This document shows, in pieces, positions 17,537-26,077 of a stretch of DNA of 39,681 bases. A program made the translations under genes and the position numbers. Each line of letters begins with the position of its first letter. Position 1 is the stretch's first letter. The stretch is from positions 159,654 to 199,334 of the forward strand of contig NZ_KE159748.1 of the NCBI RefSeq assembly GCF_000403455.2, given 5' to 3'. Under the pieces are notes generated by a model. It saw only the letters and a program-made list of their open reading frames with translations, had not been told where the DNA came from and made no database searches. Source of the DNA: Dorea sp. 5-2. Lineage in GTDB: Bacteria > Bacillota > Clostridia > Lachnospirales > Lachnospiraceae.

Positions 17537-19375
17537 GTGAAGAAAAAGAGTTTATTATTGGTTAAACGGATATTGTGTGGAATGGGAACAATATTGGCAG
17601 TTTTGCTGAGTGGATTGGCTTTTGTAATTTACTTTGGAGTCCAGTGGATGTTTGATACCTGGAATAACCTGACGATGGATGAACTTGTATTTCATCTGAC
17701 GGCGCCGCTGGAAGGAACGAACGAGGAAATGGTGTGGCAGTTTCTGGATGTCTGTGTGGCGCCGGCAGCTCTTGTTTTGATCCTGGTTGTTATTTTATTT
17801 ATCGTCAGCAGGAAACGGAAGAGATATTATGTTATAATGGGGACAGGAATCATAGTTCCTTTGATTATGTCCTGCCGTTCGGTATATGGAGCGTGGGATC
17901 AATTGGATGCCGGTGATTATGTGAAGAACCAGGGAACATATTCTACGTTTATTGACGACTATTATGTGAATCCGAAAGATGTGGAGATTGTATTTCCGCA
18001 GCAGAAGCGAAATCTGATCTACATATTTCTGGAATCCATGGAGACTACCTTTGCAGATCAGGAGAACGGAGGTGCCTTCCGGAAAAATGTGATACCGGAA
18101 TTAACAGAGTTGGCGCAGAAATATGAGGATTTCTCAGGCGAGAGTACCGGATTGAACGGCGGATATTCCATGCCGGGAACTACATGGACGGTTGGAGCGA
18201 TGTTTGCACACACGTCAGGGCTGCCGCTGAATATCTCTATCAGCAATAACTATATGGATACGCAGGATTCTTTTTTCAGTGGAATAGCTACGTTAGGAGA
18301 TATCCTGGATGAGGAAGGCTATTCACAGACATTGCTGATAGGATCAGAAGCGAAATTCGGCGGTCGGGAATTGTATTTTACAGAGCATGGCAGGTTTGAT
18401 ATAGAAGACTACGTCTATGCATTGGAAGAAGAGATGCTGCCGGAAGACTACCGGGTATGGTGGGGGTATGAGGACCAGAAATTATTCCGGTTTGCCAAAG
18501 ATAAATTAAAAGAGCTGGCAGATCAGGAAGAACCTTTTAACCTGACTATACTGACAGCCGACACGCATTTTGAAGACGGGTACCTTTGTGAGAGATGTCC
18601 GGAACGGTATAAAGATAACTATTCGAATGTCATGGCATGTTCCAGCAGCCAGGTAAATGAATTCATAGAGTGGGTGAAAAAGCAGGATTTTTACGAAGAT
18701 ACGGCAATTGTATTAGTGGGAGACCATCCCACGATGGACAGTGATTTCTGTAAAGATGTGGACAGCGGATACATCCGGAAAGTCTATACGTCTTTTATAA
18801 ATTCCGCAGTTGAGGTCCAGAATGATACGAACCGGAACTATACGACATTTGATATGTTTCCGACGGCTTTGGCGGCTATGGGAGCCGAGATCGAAGGGGA
18901 CAGGCTGGGACTGGGAACGAATCTGTTCTCAACCGTACAGACATTGACGGAGAGAGTCGGAATTGAAACCGAGAAGAAAGAGTTGGAGAAAAAGTCAAAG
19001 CTGATGGAGGAGATTGCTGATTTAGATGAAGACAAAGAGGAGATCTTAAGACGCGACGGATTGATAGATCCTGCCGCAGAGATAGCACTTGGAGCCTATG
19101 ATAATACGACAGGAATATTTTCGATTGAAGTGAAGGATATTGTCCGTGTTCCGGATGAGGTTGCAACGGTGTTGGCAGCAGTATGGGCAAATGAAGATCA
19201 GAGTGACCTGCAATGGATCAAACTTGAGGATCATGGGGACGGAAGTTATGCGGTTGACATCAATATGGCAGGATTTAATTATGTGCCGGGAATATATAAG
19301 ATACATATATATGTGATAGATTCTGCCGGTAATCAGCATGTAGTCGGTGTTACGGAAGAAGAAGTAGATATATAG
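17537..19375 (+). CDS. LTA synthase / OpgB-family phosphoglycerol transferase with C-terminal Bsp-like domain
   Basis: A 612-residue membrane-anchored enzyme of the alkaline-phosphatase/sulfatase superfamily, of the type that moves phosphoglycerol from lipid to polymer outside the membrane. Three hydrophobic helices lie near residues 16-36, 70-90 and 98-113. The extracellular catalytic domain has the expected metal and nucleophile sites: FLESME with Glu166, PGTTWT with a Thr near 215-218, TADTHF near 340-345, and GDHP with Asp396 and His397. LtaS uses an equivalent Glu/Thr/Asp/His set. Residues about 525-605 resemble the GBS Bsp-like repeat found on secreted wall proteins, an unusual appendage here. 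The GTG start is supported by GGTGG upstream; the overlapping ATG meets an immediate stop. Group A Streptococcus GacH is a family member that decorates a rhamnan, which fits the neighbouring operon. Confidence 0.8.
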   Translation: MKKKSLLLVKRILCGMGTILAVLLSGLAFVIYFGVQWMFDTWNNLTMDELVFHLTAPLEGTNEEMVWQFLDVCVAPAALVLILVVILFIVSRKRKRYYVIMGTGIIVPLIMSCRSVYGAWDQLDAGDYVKNQGTYSTFIDDYYVNPKDVEIVFPQQKRNLIYIFLESMETTFADQENGGAFRKNVIPELTELAQKYEDFSGESTGLNGGYSMPGTTWTVGAMFAHTSGLPLNISISNNYMDTQDSFFSGIATLGDILDEEGYSQTLLIGSEAKFGGRELYFTEHGRFDIEDYVYALEEEMLPEDYRVWWGYEDQKLFRFAKDKLKELADQEEPFNLTILTADTHFEDGYLCERCPERYKDNYSNVMACSSSQVNEFIEWVKKQDFYEDTAIVLVGDHPTMDSDFCKDVDSGYIRKVYTSFINSAVEVQNDTNRNYTTFDMFPTALAAMGAEIEGDRLGLGTNLFSTVQTLTERVGIETEKKELEKKSKLMEEIADLDEDKEEILRRDGLIDPAAEIALGAYDNTTGIFSIEVKDIVRVPDEVATVLAAVWANEDQSDLQWIKLEDHGDGSYAVDINMAGFNYVPGIYKIHIYVIDSAGNQHVVGVTEEEVDI

Positions 19376-19455
19376 TCAATGTTACGAAAGGAGTAGCAGA
19401 ATAGAGGGAAGCATTTAATTTGAAGAATAGCAGAATAGAAAGAAGTGGAATTACT

Positions 19456-21711
19456 ATGAGGTTTATAGATAGGAAGCATTTGTGTGAAGGGTGCAAGGAG
19501 AGGGTAGATTTGACCAGGAGGATCTTGAAAAAATCGTTGTTGGTTGTTGTATTGGGAATGATGGTTTTGGCGCCGTCAAAAGAGGCAGAGGCAGCAGGAG
19601 GTACGAAGATTCACTTTATATCTCTTAACAGTACGACTGACGCCATCTTACTGGAAAGTAACGGTCATTTCGGTATGGTTGATTCCGGCGAAGACTGGGA
19701 TTATCCGGACAGCCAGGAGTACCCGTTCCGGCAGGGAGTGACGACAGGGATCGGTTATGAGCAGCAGGTCATCCACTATCTCAGGCAGCTTGGGGTTGAG
19801 AAATTGGACTTCTATATTGCAACGCATGCCCATAGCGATCACATCGGGAGCGGAGACGAGATATTGGAGTATTTCCCGACTAAGAAGCTGTACATCAACG
19901 AATATAAAGATGCATACCTGTATGACGGGCATCGGACGGACCCGAATGATCCTTATTATACGGAGAATACAGGGGAAAGTCACCTGTGGGATAATCAATA
20001 TGTATACGACCAGTTGATAGATGCGGCAAAGAAGAGCGGTACGGAGATCATCTTGAATCTGGACGACCCAGGGAAGGAAGCTTATAGATCCTTTACGATG
20101 GGGGATATGGCGATTGAGATCATGAACTATGAACGGGACCGGGAAGAAGACGGAACGATCATCCCCGTACCGGATGATAATTGTAATTCTCTGGTTGTGA
20201 AAGTAACTGCATTCGATAAAGTGGCTCTATTGACTTCTGATATGGATCCATGGAGAAGAGCTGCGGATGAGTATGGAGATACGGCAAAGATCGCGAATCA
20301 GCTGATCGAGCAGCTGTGGTCGGAGGAAGAAGATAACGATAACGGAGTAAATCCGGCGGCAGTTCAGGACAGTTATCCGCAGGAAATTTATGAAGAAGCG
20401 AATGGAGTGGTGTTGAGTATTCCGGACGAAGCATACCAGGTAGATACGGCATCCGGTAATGAGGGGGATACAGAAAATACAGATGATGAGGAAGAGATGG
20501 TTCCGCTTGATGAATCTAAAGTAAATGATTCGGGTAAGACGGTGAGCATTGATCTGCTGAAGATGGTACATCATTCCATTGATTATAATAATACAACCTA
20601 CTTTTTGACTTCGCTGAATCCGAAGACGGTTGTGGTCACCGGATATGAGAGTTGGTACAACAAGCGTGAACAGGATTGCATGCCTGGGGCGAAGATGTTT
20701 GCCACCGCGACAGATTCAGCGGCGGTTGTGGCTGAATTTTCCGAGGGCGGAATTGATACCGGATATGTGAAGGTCGAACCGGGCTGGATGGAGATCGACG
20801 GAAGGCAGTATTATTTCGATGCAAATGGAAGAACTTTTACAGATCGCGGAAACCATGATATCGACGGAGAAAAGTATTGCTTTGATGAGAAAGGCGCTAT
20901 CGATATCACGAACAGATGGGTAGAAGACGGTCCGGTATGGAGATATTGGCGGGACGGGAAATATGTGGTCCATGACTGGGTAGAAGTAGGAGGAGAGTAT
21001 TATTATTGTGACACGTTCGGAATCATGGTGTACGGGTGGCAATTGATCAATGGAAAATTCTACTATTTCGATTCTAAGGGGGTTATGCAGAAGAATACCT
21101 GGATCGGTGATTATTACGTCGACCAGAACGGCGTATGGCTGGAGCATTTGAAACCGGCGGCATGGGTGTTGTCCGGCAGCAGATGGTGGTATCGTCATAG
21201 TGACGGAAGTTATACAAGTTCGAATTGGGAGTTTATCGACGGCAATTGGTATTATTTCGACGGAGCAGGATGGATGTTGACCGGATGGCAGCTGATCAAC
21301 GGGTCGTGGTATTATCTCGAGCCAAGTGGAAAGATGGCGGCGGATACCTGGATCGGCGATTATTATGTGAATGCGTCCGGAGCCTGGGAAGTAGGACGGA
21401 GACGTGCAGCGGAATGGATCCTGTCGGGAGGACGCTGGTGGTATCGTCATGTGGACGGAGGCTACACAGCGTCAGATTGGGAATATATCAACGGCAGCTG
21501 GTATTATTTTGATGATGCCGGTTGGATGGTAACAGGCTGGAGATATGTGAATGGCAAATGGTACTATATGTATGCCAGCGGCGCGATGGCGGCGAACACC
21601 TGGATCGGCAATTACTATCTGAAATCCGATGGAAGTATGGCGACGCTGGAATGGGTTGACGGCGGAAAATATTACGTGGATGAATCAGGATTATGGGTGC
21701 CGGGAATGTAA
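19456..21711 (+). CDS. Pce/CbpE-like phosphorylcholine esterase (MBL fold) with cell-wall-binding repeats
   Basis: A 751-residue exported protein. The metallo-beta-lactamase domain covers residues 48 to about 440. The opening KIHFI...DAILLESNGHF.MVDSGED, the motif THAHSDHIG (His124, His126, Asp128, His129), LTSDMD (Asp262) and MVHHS (His372/His373) align by eye with what I know of pneumococcal phosphorylcholine esterase Pce/CbpE, which removes phosphocholine from teichoic acid and also carries C-terminal choline-binding repeats. Between Asp262 and the His pair lies an insertion of roughly 100 residues including an acidic run (TENTDDEEE) that I do not recall in Pce. C-terminal repeats begin near 445 and contain two copies of the cap motif WxLSGxRWWYRH. 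An ATG start was chosen; an in-frame TTG 12 codons earlier is possible. The signal segment ends at about residue 47. Confidence 0.8.
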   Translation: MRFIDRKHLCEGCKERVDLTRRILKKSLLVVVLGMMVLAPSKEAEAAGGTKIHFISLNSTTDAILLESNGHFGMVDSGEDWDYPDSQEYPFRQGVTTGIGYEQQVIHYLRQLGVEKLDFYIATHAHSDHIGSGDEILEYFPTKKLYINEYKDAYLYDGHRTDPNDPYYTENTGESHLWDNQYVYDQLIDAAKKSGTEIILNLDDPGKEAYRSFTMGDMAIEIMNYERDREEDGTIIPVPDDNCNSLVVKVTAFDKVALLTSDMDPWRRAADEYGDTAKIANQLIEQLWSEEEDNDNGVNPAAVQDSYPQEIYEEANGVVLSIPDEAYQVDTASGNEGDTENTDDEEEMVPLDESKVNDSGKTVSIDLLKMVHHSIDYNNTTYFLTSLNPKTVVVTGYESWYNKREQDCMPGAKMFATATDSAAVVAEFSEGGIDTGYVKVEPGWMEIDGRQYYFDANGRTFTDRGNHDIDGEKYCFDEKGAIDITNRWVEDGPVWRYWRDGKYVVHDWVEVGGEYYYCDTFGIMVYGWQLINGKFYYFDSKGVMQKNTWIGDYYVDQNGVWLEHLKPAAWVLSGSRWWYRHSDGSYTSSNWEFIDGNWYYFDGAGWMLTGWQLINGSWYYLEPSGKMAADTWIGDYYVNASGAWEVGRRRAAEWILSGGRWWYRHVDGGYTASDWEYINGSWYYFDDAGWMVTGWRYVNGKWYYMYASGAMAANTWIGNYYLKSDGSMATLEWVDGGKYYVDESGLWVPGM

Positions 21712-21763
21712 GATAGGAAGCGTATTCTTATGAAAATAAAAGCAGTTATAGAAATGTAGATAG

Positions 21764-21816
21764 GACAGACCTCTGGTTGCTGACGTTAGTAGGCGTGCTG
21801 CAATCGGAGGTTTGTC
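21764..21816 (+). terminator. Long imperfect hairpin after the esterase gene
   Basis: GACAGACCTCTGGTTGC (21764-21780) can pair along all 17 positions with 21800-21816, using three G-U pairs. No U-tract follows directly; T-runs appear only from 21834. It may be a weak or factor-dependent terminator, or a processed RNA end. It isolates the esterase gene from the glycan operon promoter. Confidence 0.5.
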
Positions 21817-21877
21817 TGGTTGTGTGGATGAACCTTTTTAATTGGAGGTTCAAGTTTTTTAAAATAGTGGGGGAAGA

Positions 21878-21906
21878 TTGACAATCTTTGGTATTTATTT
21901 TAGAAT
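21878..21906 (+). promoter_or_regulatory. Main promoter of the polysaccharide operon
   Basis: TTGACA, a 17-base spacer, then TAGAAT. The start would be near 21913, about 75 bases before the first gene. No other comparable promoter or terminator is evident before 37519, so this probably drives all 13 genes. Confidence 0.7.
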
Positions 21907-21988
21907 AGTTAGACAAGATGTCTGTATTATAATGTGAATGATCAAGGAAATGATACAGCGTCGACAGAAAGCATGGAGAGGATAGAAG

Positions 21989-23260
21989 ATGAATCAATTA
22001 AATCAGAATCCGAGCCAACGGTCAATCTATATATGGAATATTACAGGGAGTATAGCGAATGCTTTGCTTTCTATTGTGGCATTGATGATTGTAACTCGAT
22101 TTTTGGATGACAGACAGGCAGATATCTTCAGTATTGCATGGTCTATCAGTCTGTTGATGGCTACAGTCGGAACATTTCAGATCAGAATGTATCAGGCGAC
22201 GGATGTGAAAGGAGTATTTTGTTTTCGGCAATATCATCTCTTCCGTATTATAACAGTCTGTGTTATGATGGTAAGCAGTTATATTTATATTCTTATGAGG
22301 GGATATACAGGAAAGAAAGCTCTGGTTGTGATGGTTATCTGCTTGTTCCGGGCAGTTGATTCTATGGCAGATGTCTATGAAGGCTGGTTCCAGCAGAAAG
22401 AAAGGCTGGATTTGGCAGGTAAAGCATTGACATATCGTATTATTGTTGCAGTGATAGGATTTGGCATCGGATTAGCTCTAACAAAAGATCTTTTGTTTTC
22501 ATGTCTGATCCTTGTAGCAAGCTATATGATATGTTATGTATTTTATGATCTTAGATATTATAAAGCGGTAGATGCTTTCAGAAGCAATGTTACGGAAGGG
22601 ATGAAGGGCGCCTGGATCGTTAAGATGGTGATGGAGGGGTTCCCTCTCTTTATTAATGCTTTTTTGATCGCGTCTATTATGAATGCGCCTAAGATGGTGT
22701 TAGATACAGTAATTGAACAGGGAATGCTGGAGCAGGGGGTACAGACTGCTTTTAATATTATATTTATGCCGGCTTCTTTTCTGAATCTGGCATACATTGT
22801 ATTCCGTCCACTGATCACGAAGATGGCGGTCATGTGGAATGTTGGGGAAGAAAAAGAGTTTTTAAAGATATTAATAAAGGTAGAGATTGCTCTGGTCGGC
22901 ATAGGGATTGTGATATTGGCAGGAAGCGCTTTGATCGGAATACCGGCATTGTCTTTTGTATATGCAGTTGAATTGGCAGAATATAAAAGGGAACTTCTGG
23001 TTGTGATCATCGGCGGATGTATCTATACGTTTGCCGCAGTGCTGGACAATGCGTTGGTGGTAATACGGATGCAGTATGTCCTGGTATTGTCCTATGTAGT
23101 TACTTATTTGTATATTAAGATCGCGGCAAAAGTGATGATCGGCAGTTGGGGAGTGTTGGGCGGCGCGATTTCTTATGCAACTGCGATGGGTGTATTTTTT
23201 GTTGTGACGGCAGTGATGTTCGCAGTCTGTTTTTATCATGTATATAGAAAAAGGCTGTAA
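21989..23260 (+). CDS. Wzx-like polysaccharide flippase (MOP superfamily)
   Basis: A 423-residue membrane protein with about 12 hydrophobic helices and few charged loops, starting with the pattern NITGSIANALLSIVALMIVTR typical of Wzx/RfbX-type oligosaccharide flippases. It is slightly short for the family (usually 440-500). It should flip an undecaprenyl-linked sugar or oligosaccharide across the membrane. Because the same operon has an ABC exporter for a whole polymer, the flippase may serve a side-chain donor, as GacK does in the streptococcal group A carbohydrate locus. It is the first gene after the operon promoter, with GAGAGGATAGAAG before the ATG, and lies 15 bases before the next gene. 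Confidence 0.8.
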   Translation: MNQLNQNPSQRSIYIWNITGSIANALLSIVALMIVTRFLDDRQADIFSIAWSISLLMATVGTFQIRMYQATDVKGVFCFRQYHLFRIITVCVMMVSSYIYILMRGYTGKKALVVMVICLFRAVDSMADVYEGWFQQKERLDLAGKALTYRIIVAVIGFGIGLALTKDLLFSCLILVASYMICYVFYDLRYYKAVDAFRSNVTEGMKGAWIVKMVMEGFPLFINAFLIASIMNAPKMVLDTVIEQGMLEQGVQTAFNIIFMPASFLNLAYIVFRPLITKMAVMWNVGEEKEFLKILIKVEIALVGIGIVILAGSALIGIPALSFVYAVELAEYKRELLVVIIGGCIYTFAAVLDNALVVIRMQYVLVLSYVVTYLYIKIAAKVMIGSWGVLGGAISYATAMGVFFVVTAVMFAVCFYHVYRKRL

Positions 23261-23275
23261 TGGAGGGAGAATAGA

Positions 23276-24421
23276 ATGGATCAGAAGAAACGGTATTGCA
23301 TCTTTGCTGCACATTATTTACCGCATTTGGGCGGAATTGAAAGATATGTATATAATATGTCGGAAAAGCTGAAAGAGCGGGGAGATGAGGTGCTGATCGT
23401 CACATCCAGAGTAGGGGATCTCTCCCGGTATGAGAAGATAAACGGTATTCCGGTATATAGAGTCGAGTGTTATGAATTACTGGAAGGGCGGTATCCTGTT
23501 TTAAAGTATAACAGACATACAAGAAAGATATTCCGGGTCCTGAAGCAGAAGCATTTTGACATGGTTATAATCAATGCCAGGTTTTATGTTCATTCTACGG
23601 CGGCGGCTTTATTTGCCAGAATGAATAAGATCCCGTGTATTGTGTTAGAGCATGGCTCCAGTCATTTGACGGTACATCATCCGGTATGGGATTTTATCGG
23701 CGCGGTGTTTGAACATGTGCATACGTTTATTTTGAAAAGGATCTGTAAGAATTTTTACGGGACATGCGAGGCATGTAATGAATGGCTTAGGCATTTTCAT
23801 ATTAAGAGTAAGGGAGTTATCTATAATGGGATCAATGTGGACGAAGTGAATCAAAGTCTTAGGGTCGGCGGTAATTTTCGGGAGAAGTATGGGATTACGC
23901 CGGAAGACAAGGTGATCGTATTTACGGGGAGGCTTTTGAAAGAAAAAGGGCTGCCTAGTCTTTTGGATGCGGTTGAGAGAATGAATCGTTCAGGAGAGAA
24001 GGTATATCTTTTTGTGGCGGGAAGCGGAGACCTGGAAGAAGAAGTGGAGCAAAGGAAGAGCAGATATATCATACCGTTGGGATATATTCAGCATGAAGAG
24101 ATATTCAGACTTTTGGCGGAGAGTGATATCTATTGTCTGCCGTCAGTATCTGAGGCATTTTGCGGAGGCGTACTGGAAGCCGTTGCTTGCAGGTGTTATA
24201 TTATTACGACTTCGCAGGGGGGATCTAAGGAGTTGATCAGCAGTGAGGAGCTGGGAATGATCATAGACAGGAATGATGCAGATACCGTTTATCATGCGTT
24301 GAAAAATTGCCTGGAAAATTGGCAGGAATGTAAGAGAGCGGCTGATAAAGCTTATGATAAATTGATGAATCATTTTACATGGGATATAATCATAGATCAG
24401 GTCAGGAATCTTAAATTATAG
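23276..24421 (+). CDS. GT4-family glycosyltransferase
   Basis: A 381-residue GT-B-fold glycosyltransferase. The N-terminal half starts with HYLPHLGGIERYV, the usual acceptor-side glycine loop of family 4 retaining transferases. The C-terminal half has VIVFTGRLLKEKG and the E-x7-E-type motif SEAFCGGVLEAVAC, which binds the nucleotide-sugar donor. Cytoplasmic, presumably acting on a lipid-linked acceptor at the membrane. Donor and acceptor cannot be assigned. A good ribosome binding site, GGAGGG, precedes the ATG. Full family length and intact motifs. Confidence 0.85.
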   Translation: MDQKKRYCIFAAHYLPHLGGIERYVYNMSEKLKERGDEVLIVTSRVGDLSRYEKINGIPVYRVECYELLEGRYPVLKYNRHTRKIFRVLKQKHFDMVIINARFYVHSTAAALFARMNKIPCIVLEHGSSHLTVHHPVWDFIGAVFEHVHTFILKRICKNFYGTCEACNEWLRHFHIKSKGVIYNGINVDEVNQSLRVGGNFREKYGITPEDKVIVFTGRLLKEKGLPSLLDAVERMNRSGEKVYLFVAGSGDLEEEVEQRKSRYIIPLGYIQHEEIFRLLAESDIYCLPSVSEAFCGGVLEAVACRCYIITTSQGGSKELISSEELGMIIDRNDADTVYHALKNCLENWQECKRAADKAYDKLMNHFTWDIIIDQVRNLKL

Positions 24422-24462
24422 CGGGATATCGTTTGATATTGACGGAAAGAGAAGGAATAAAG

Positions 24463-25359
24463 ATGAAAAAATATAATAAGAGCCAAAGTTATGATCCGGA
24501 AGTATTGGAGAAGATTCATAATGTCCATCGGCAGATCATGAAAGACTTTACGGAAGTGTGTGAAAAATATGGGCTGTCATGTTTTGCGGTCTATGGAACG
24601 GCTATAGGGGCAGTTCGGCACGGCGGTTTTATTCCATGGGATGACGATGTGGACATGGCGATGCTGCGTGAAGATTATGATAAATTTTTTAAAGTTTTTC
24701 CGAAAGAACTGAAAGAGAAGTACAATTTGCTGACGCCGGAGCGTGATGAACGTTACGCATGTACGGTGACGCATTTACAGAGAAGAGGGACAGTATTTAT
24801 ATCTGAGATGTCGCAGGATCTGAAATGCGAACAGTGTATTTATATGGATATTTTTCCGTTAGACTATGTGGCAGAAGGAAGAATCCGGCAGATGCTGCAG
24901 GGATTAACAGCGAATTTTTGGGGAAAGATGCTTTTTTTGGCGGGTTCATCAAAACCGGTTATTACGTATAGAGGAATTGTAGGAGAAGCTATGAGCCTTA
25001 TTTGCCGCTGTGTCCATCATTTGATCAGGATCTTCCGGATTTCGCCTCGTTGGTTTTACAGGAGATATATGAAAACTGCGACAAAGTATAACCATAGCAG
25101 AAAAAGAAGCGAGTATGTGACATCCTTTGAATATATGGGATGTTTGAAGGACAAGATTAAGAGAAAAGAAATATTTCCGCTGAAAAAGGTTCCTTTTGAG
25201 GATATGGAAGTCAATCTTCCTCATAATAATCATGAATTTCTATCGAAAGTGTATGGGAATTATATGAAATTACCTCCCAAGGATGAGAGGGTGAACCATA
25301 TGCCGCTGGTAATTCAGTTTGAAGGCGAGAAACCGATCTATAAGAAAACGGGTATTTGA
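24463..25359 (+). CDS. licD: LicD-family phosphotransferase (putative phosphocholine transferase)
   Basis: A 298-residue LicD/fukutin-type protein. The core motif GTAIGAVRHGGFIPWDDD at residues 45-62, continuing VDMAM, is intact, including the acidic cluster that binds metals. In pneumococcus and Haemophilus, LicD enzymes move phosphocholine from CDP-choline to a glycan; other members transfer ribitol phosphate or similar groups. The ATG follows AGAAGGAATAAAG; an upstream in-frame TTG is unlikely. The stop codon overlaps the next start (TGATG), so it is translationally coupled to the DPM1-like transferase. With the Pce-like esterase and choline-binding-like repeats next door, phosphocholine is the leading candidate group, by inference. 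Confidence 0.85.
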   Translation: MKKYNKSQSYDPEVLEKIHNVHRQIMKDFTEVCEKYGLSCFAVYGTAIGAVRHGGFIPWDDDVDMAMLREDYDKFFKVFPKELKEKYNLLTPERDERYACTVTHLQRRGTVFISEMSQDLKCEQCIYMDIFPLDYVAEGRIRQMLQGLTANFWGKMLFLAGSSKPVITYRGIVGEAMSLICRCVHHLIRIFRISPRWFYRRYMKTATKYNHSRKRSEYVTSFEYMGCLKDKIKRKEIFPLKKVPFEDMEVNLPHNNHEFLSKVYGNYMKLPPKDERVNHMPLVIQFEGEKPIYKKTGI

Positions 25360-26066
25360 TGAAAGGCGTAAACGTGAAGAAGATAATTATTATACCTGCA
25401 TATAACGAAGAAGAAAATATCGAAAAAACGGTCCGTTCGATTCAAAAGGAGGCGCAAGCGTTTGATTATGTGATCATTAATGATTGTTCCATTGACCGTA
25501 CCAGGGAGATCTGTGAGAGAGAGGGATTTAACATCGTGAATCTTCCGATCAATCTTGGTATAGGCGGCGCAGTTCAGACCGGTTATAGGTACGCATATGA
25601 GCAAGGTTACGACGTAGCGGTTCAGGTGGATGGAGACGGACAGCACAACCCGGAGTTTTTGAATATCATGGCGGAGTATCTGATGGGGCATGAATTGGAT
25701 ATGGTGATCGGATCAAGATTTATAGAGAAGAAAGGGTTCCAGTCGTCGAGATCAAGAAGAGTGGGGATCAAGTTCTTCTCTGTCTTGATAAAGATTCTCA
25801 CGGGGAAACGGATCACAGACCCTACTTCCGGATTGCGGATGGTGGGAAGAAGAGTGATGGACATCTTTGCAAAGGATTATCCCAGGGATTATCCTGAGCC
25901 GGAAAGCGTAGTCGCCGTGTTGAGAAGAAATCTAAAGGTTGAAGAGATCCCGGTGGTCATGAGTGAGAGGAGCGGAGGCGTGTCTTCTATTTCATTGGGT
26001 AAATCTGTTTATTATATGGTTAAAGTGACTTTTGCGATATTGATCGAAAGAATTAGAAAATATTAG
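25359..26066 (+). CDS. DPM1-like GT2 glycosyltransferase (polyprenyl-phosphate sugar synthase)
   Basis: A GT-A-fold family 2 enzyme of about 235 residues, without the C-terminal membrane helices of GtrB. It has the IIPAYNEEENIEKTV opening, INDCSIDRT, and the DGDGQHNP metal motif. It resembles enzymes that make undecaprenyl-phosphate-linked monosaccharides for transfer on the outer face. The small DUF2304 membrane protein directly after it is a known partner of such enzymes (GacI-GacJ in group A Streptococcus). The ATG overlaps the LicD stop; a GTG at 25374 with AAAGG upstream gives the alternative start MKKIIIIPAYNEE, which matches the family N-terminus equally well. Confidence 0.8.
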   Translation: MKGVNVKKIIIIPAYNEEENIEKTVRSIQKEAQAFDYVIINDCSIDRTREICEREGFNIVNLPINLGIGGAVQTGYRYAYEQGYDVAVQVDGDGQHNPEFLNIMAEYLMGHELDMVIGSRFIEKKGFQSSRSRRVGIKFFSVLIKILTGKRITDPTSGLRMVGRRVMDIFAKDYPRDYPEPESVVAVLRRNLKVEEIPVVMSERSGGVSSISLGKSVYYMVKVTFAILIERIRKY

Positions 26067-26077
26067 AGGTAATTAGG

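Noticed and set aside
19456..21711. ComEC/Rec2-type DNA-uptake nuclease
   Set aside because: The MBL domain would pass as ComEC-like, but there is no membrane channel part, and the sequence around the HxHxDH motif and the C-terminal repeats fits Pce/CbpE much better.
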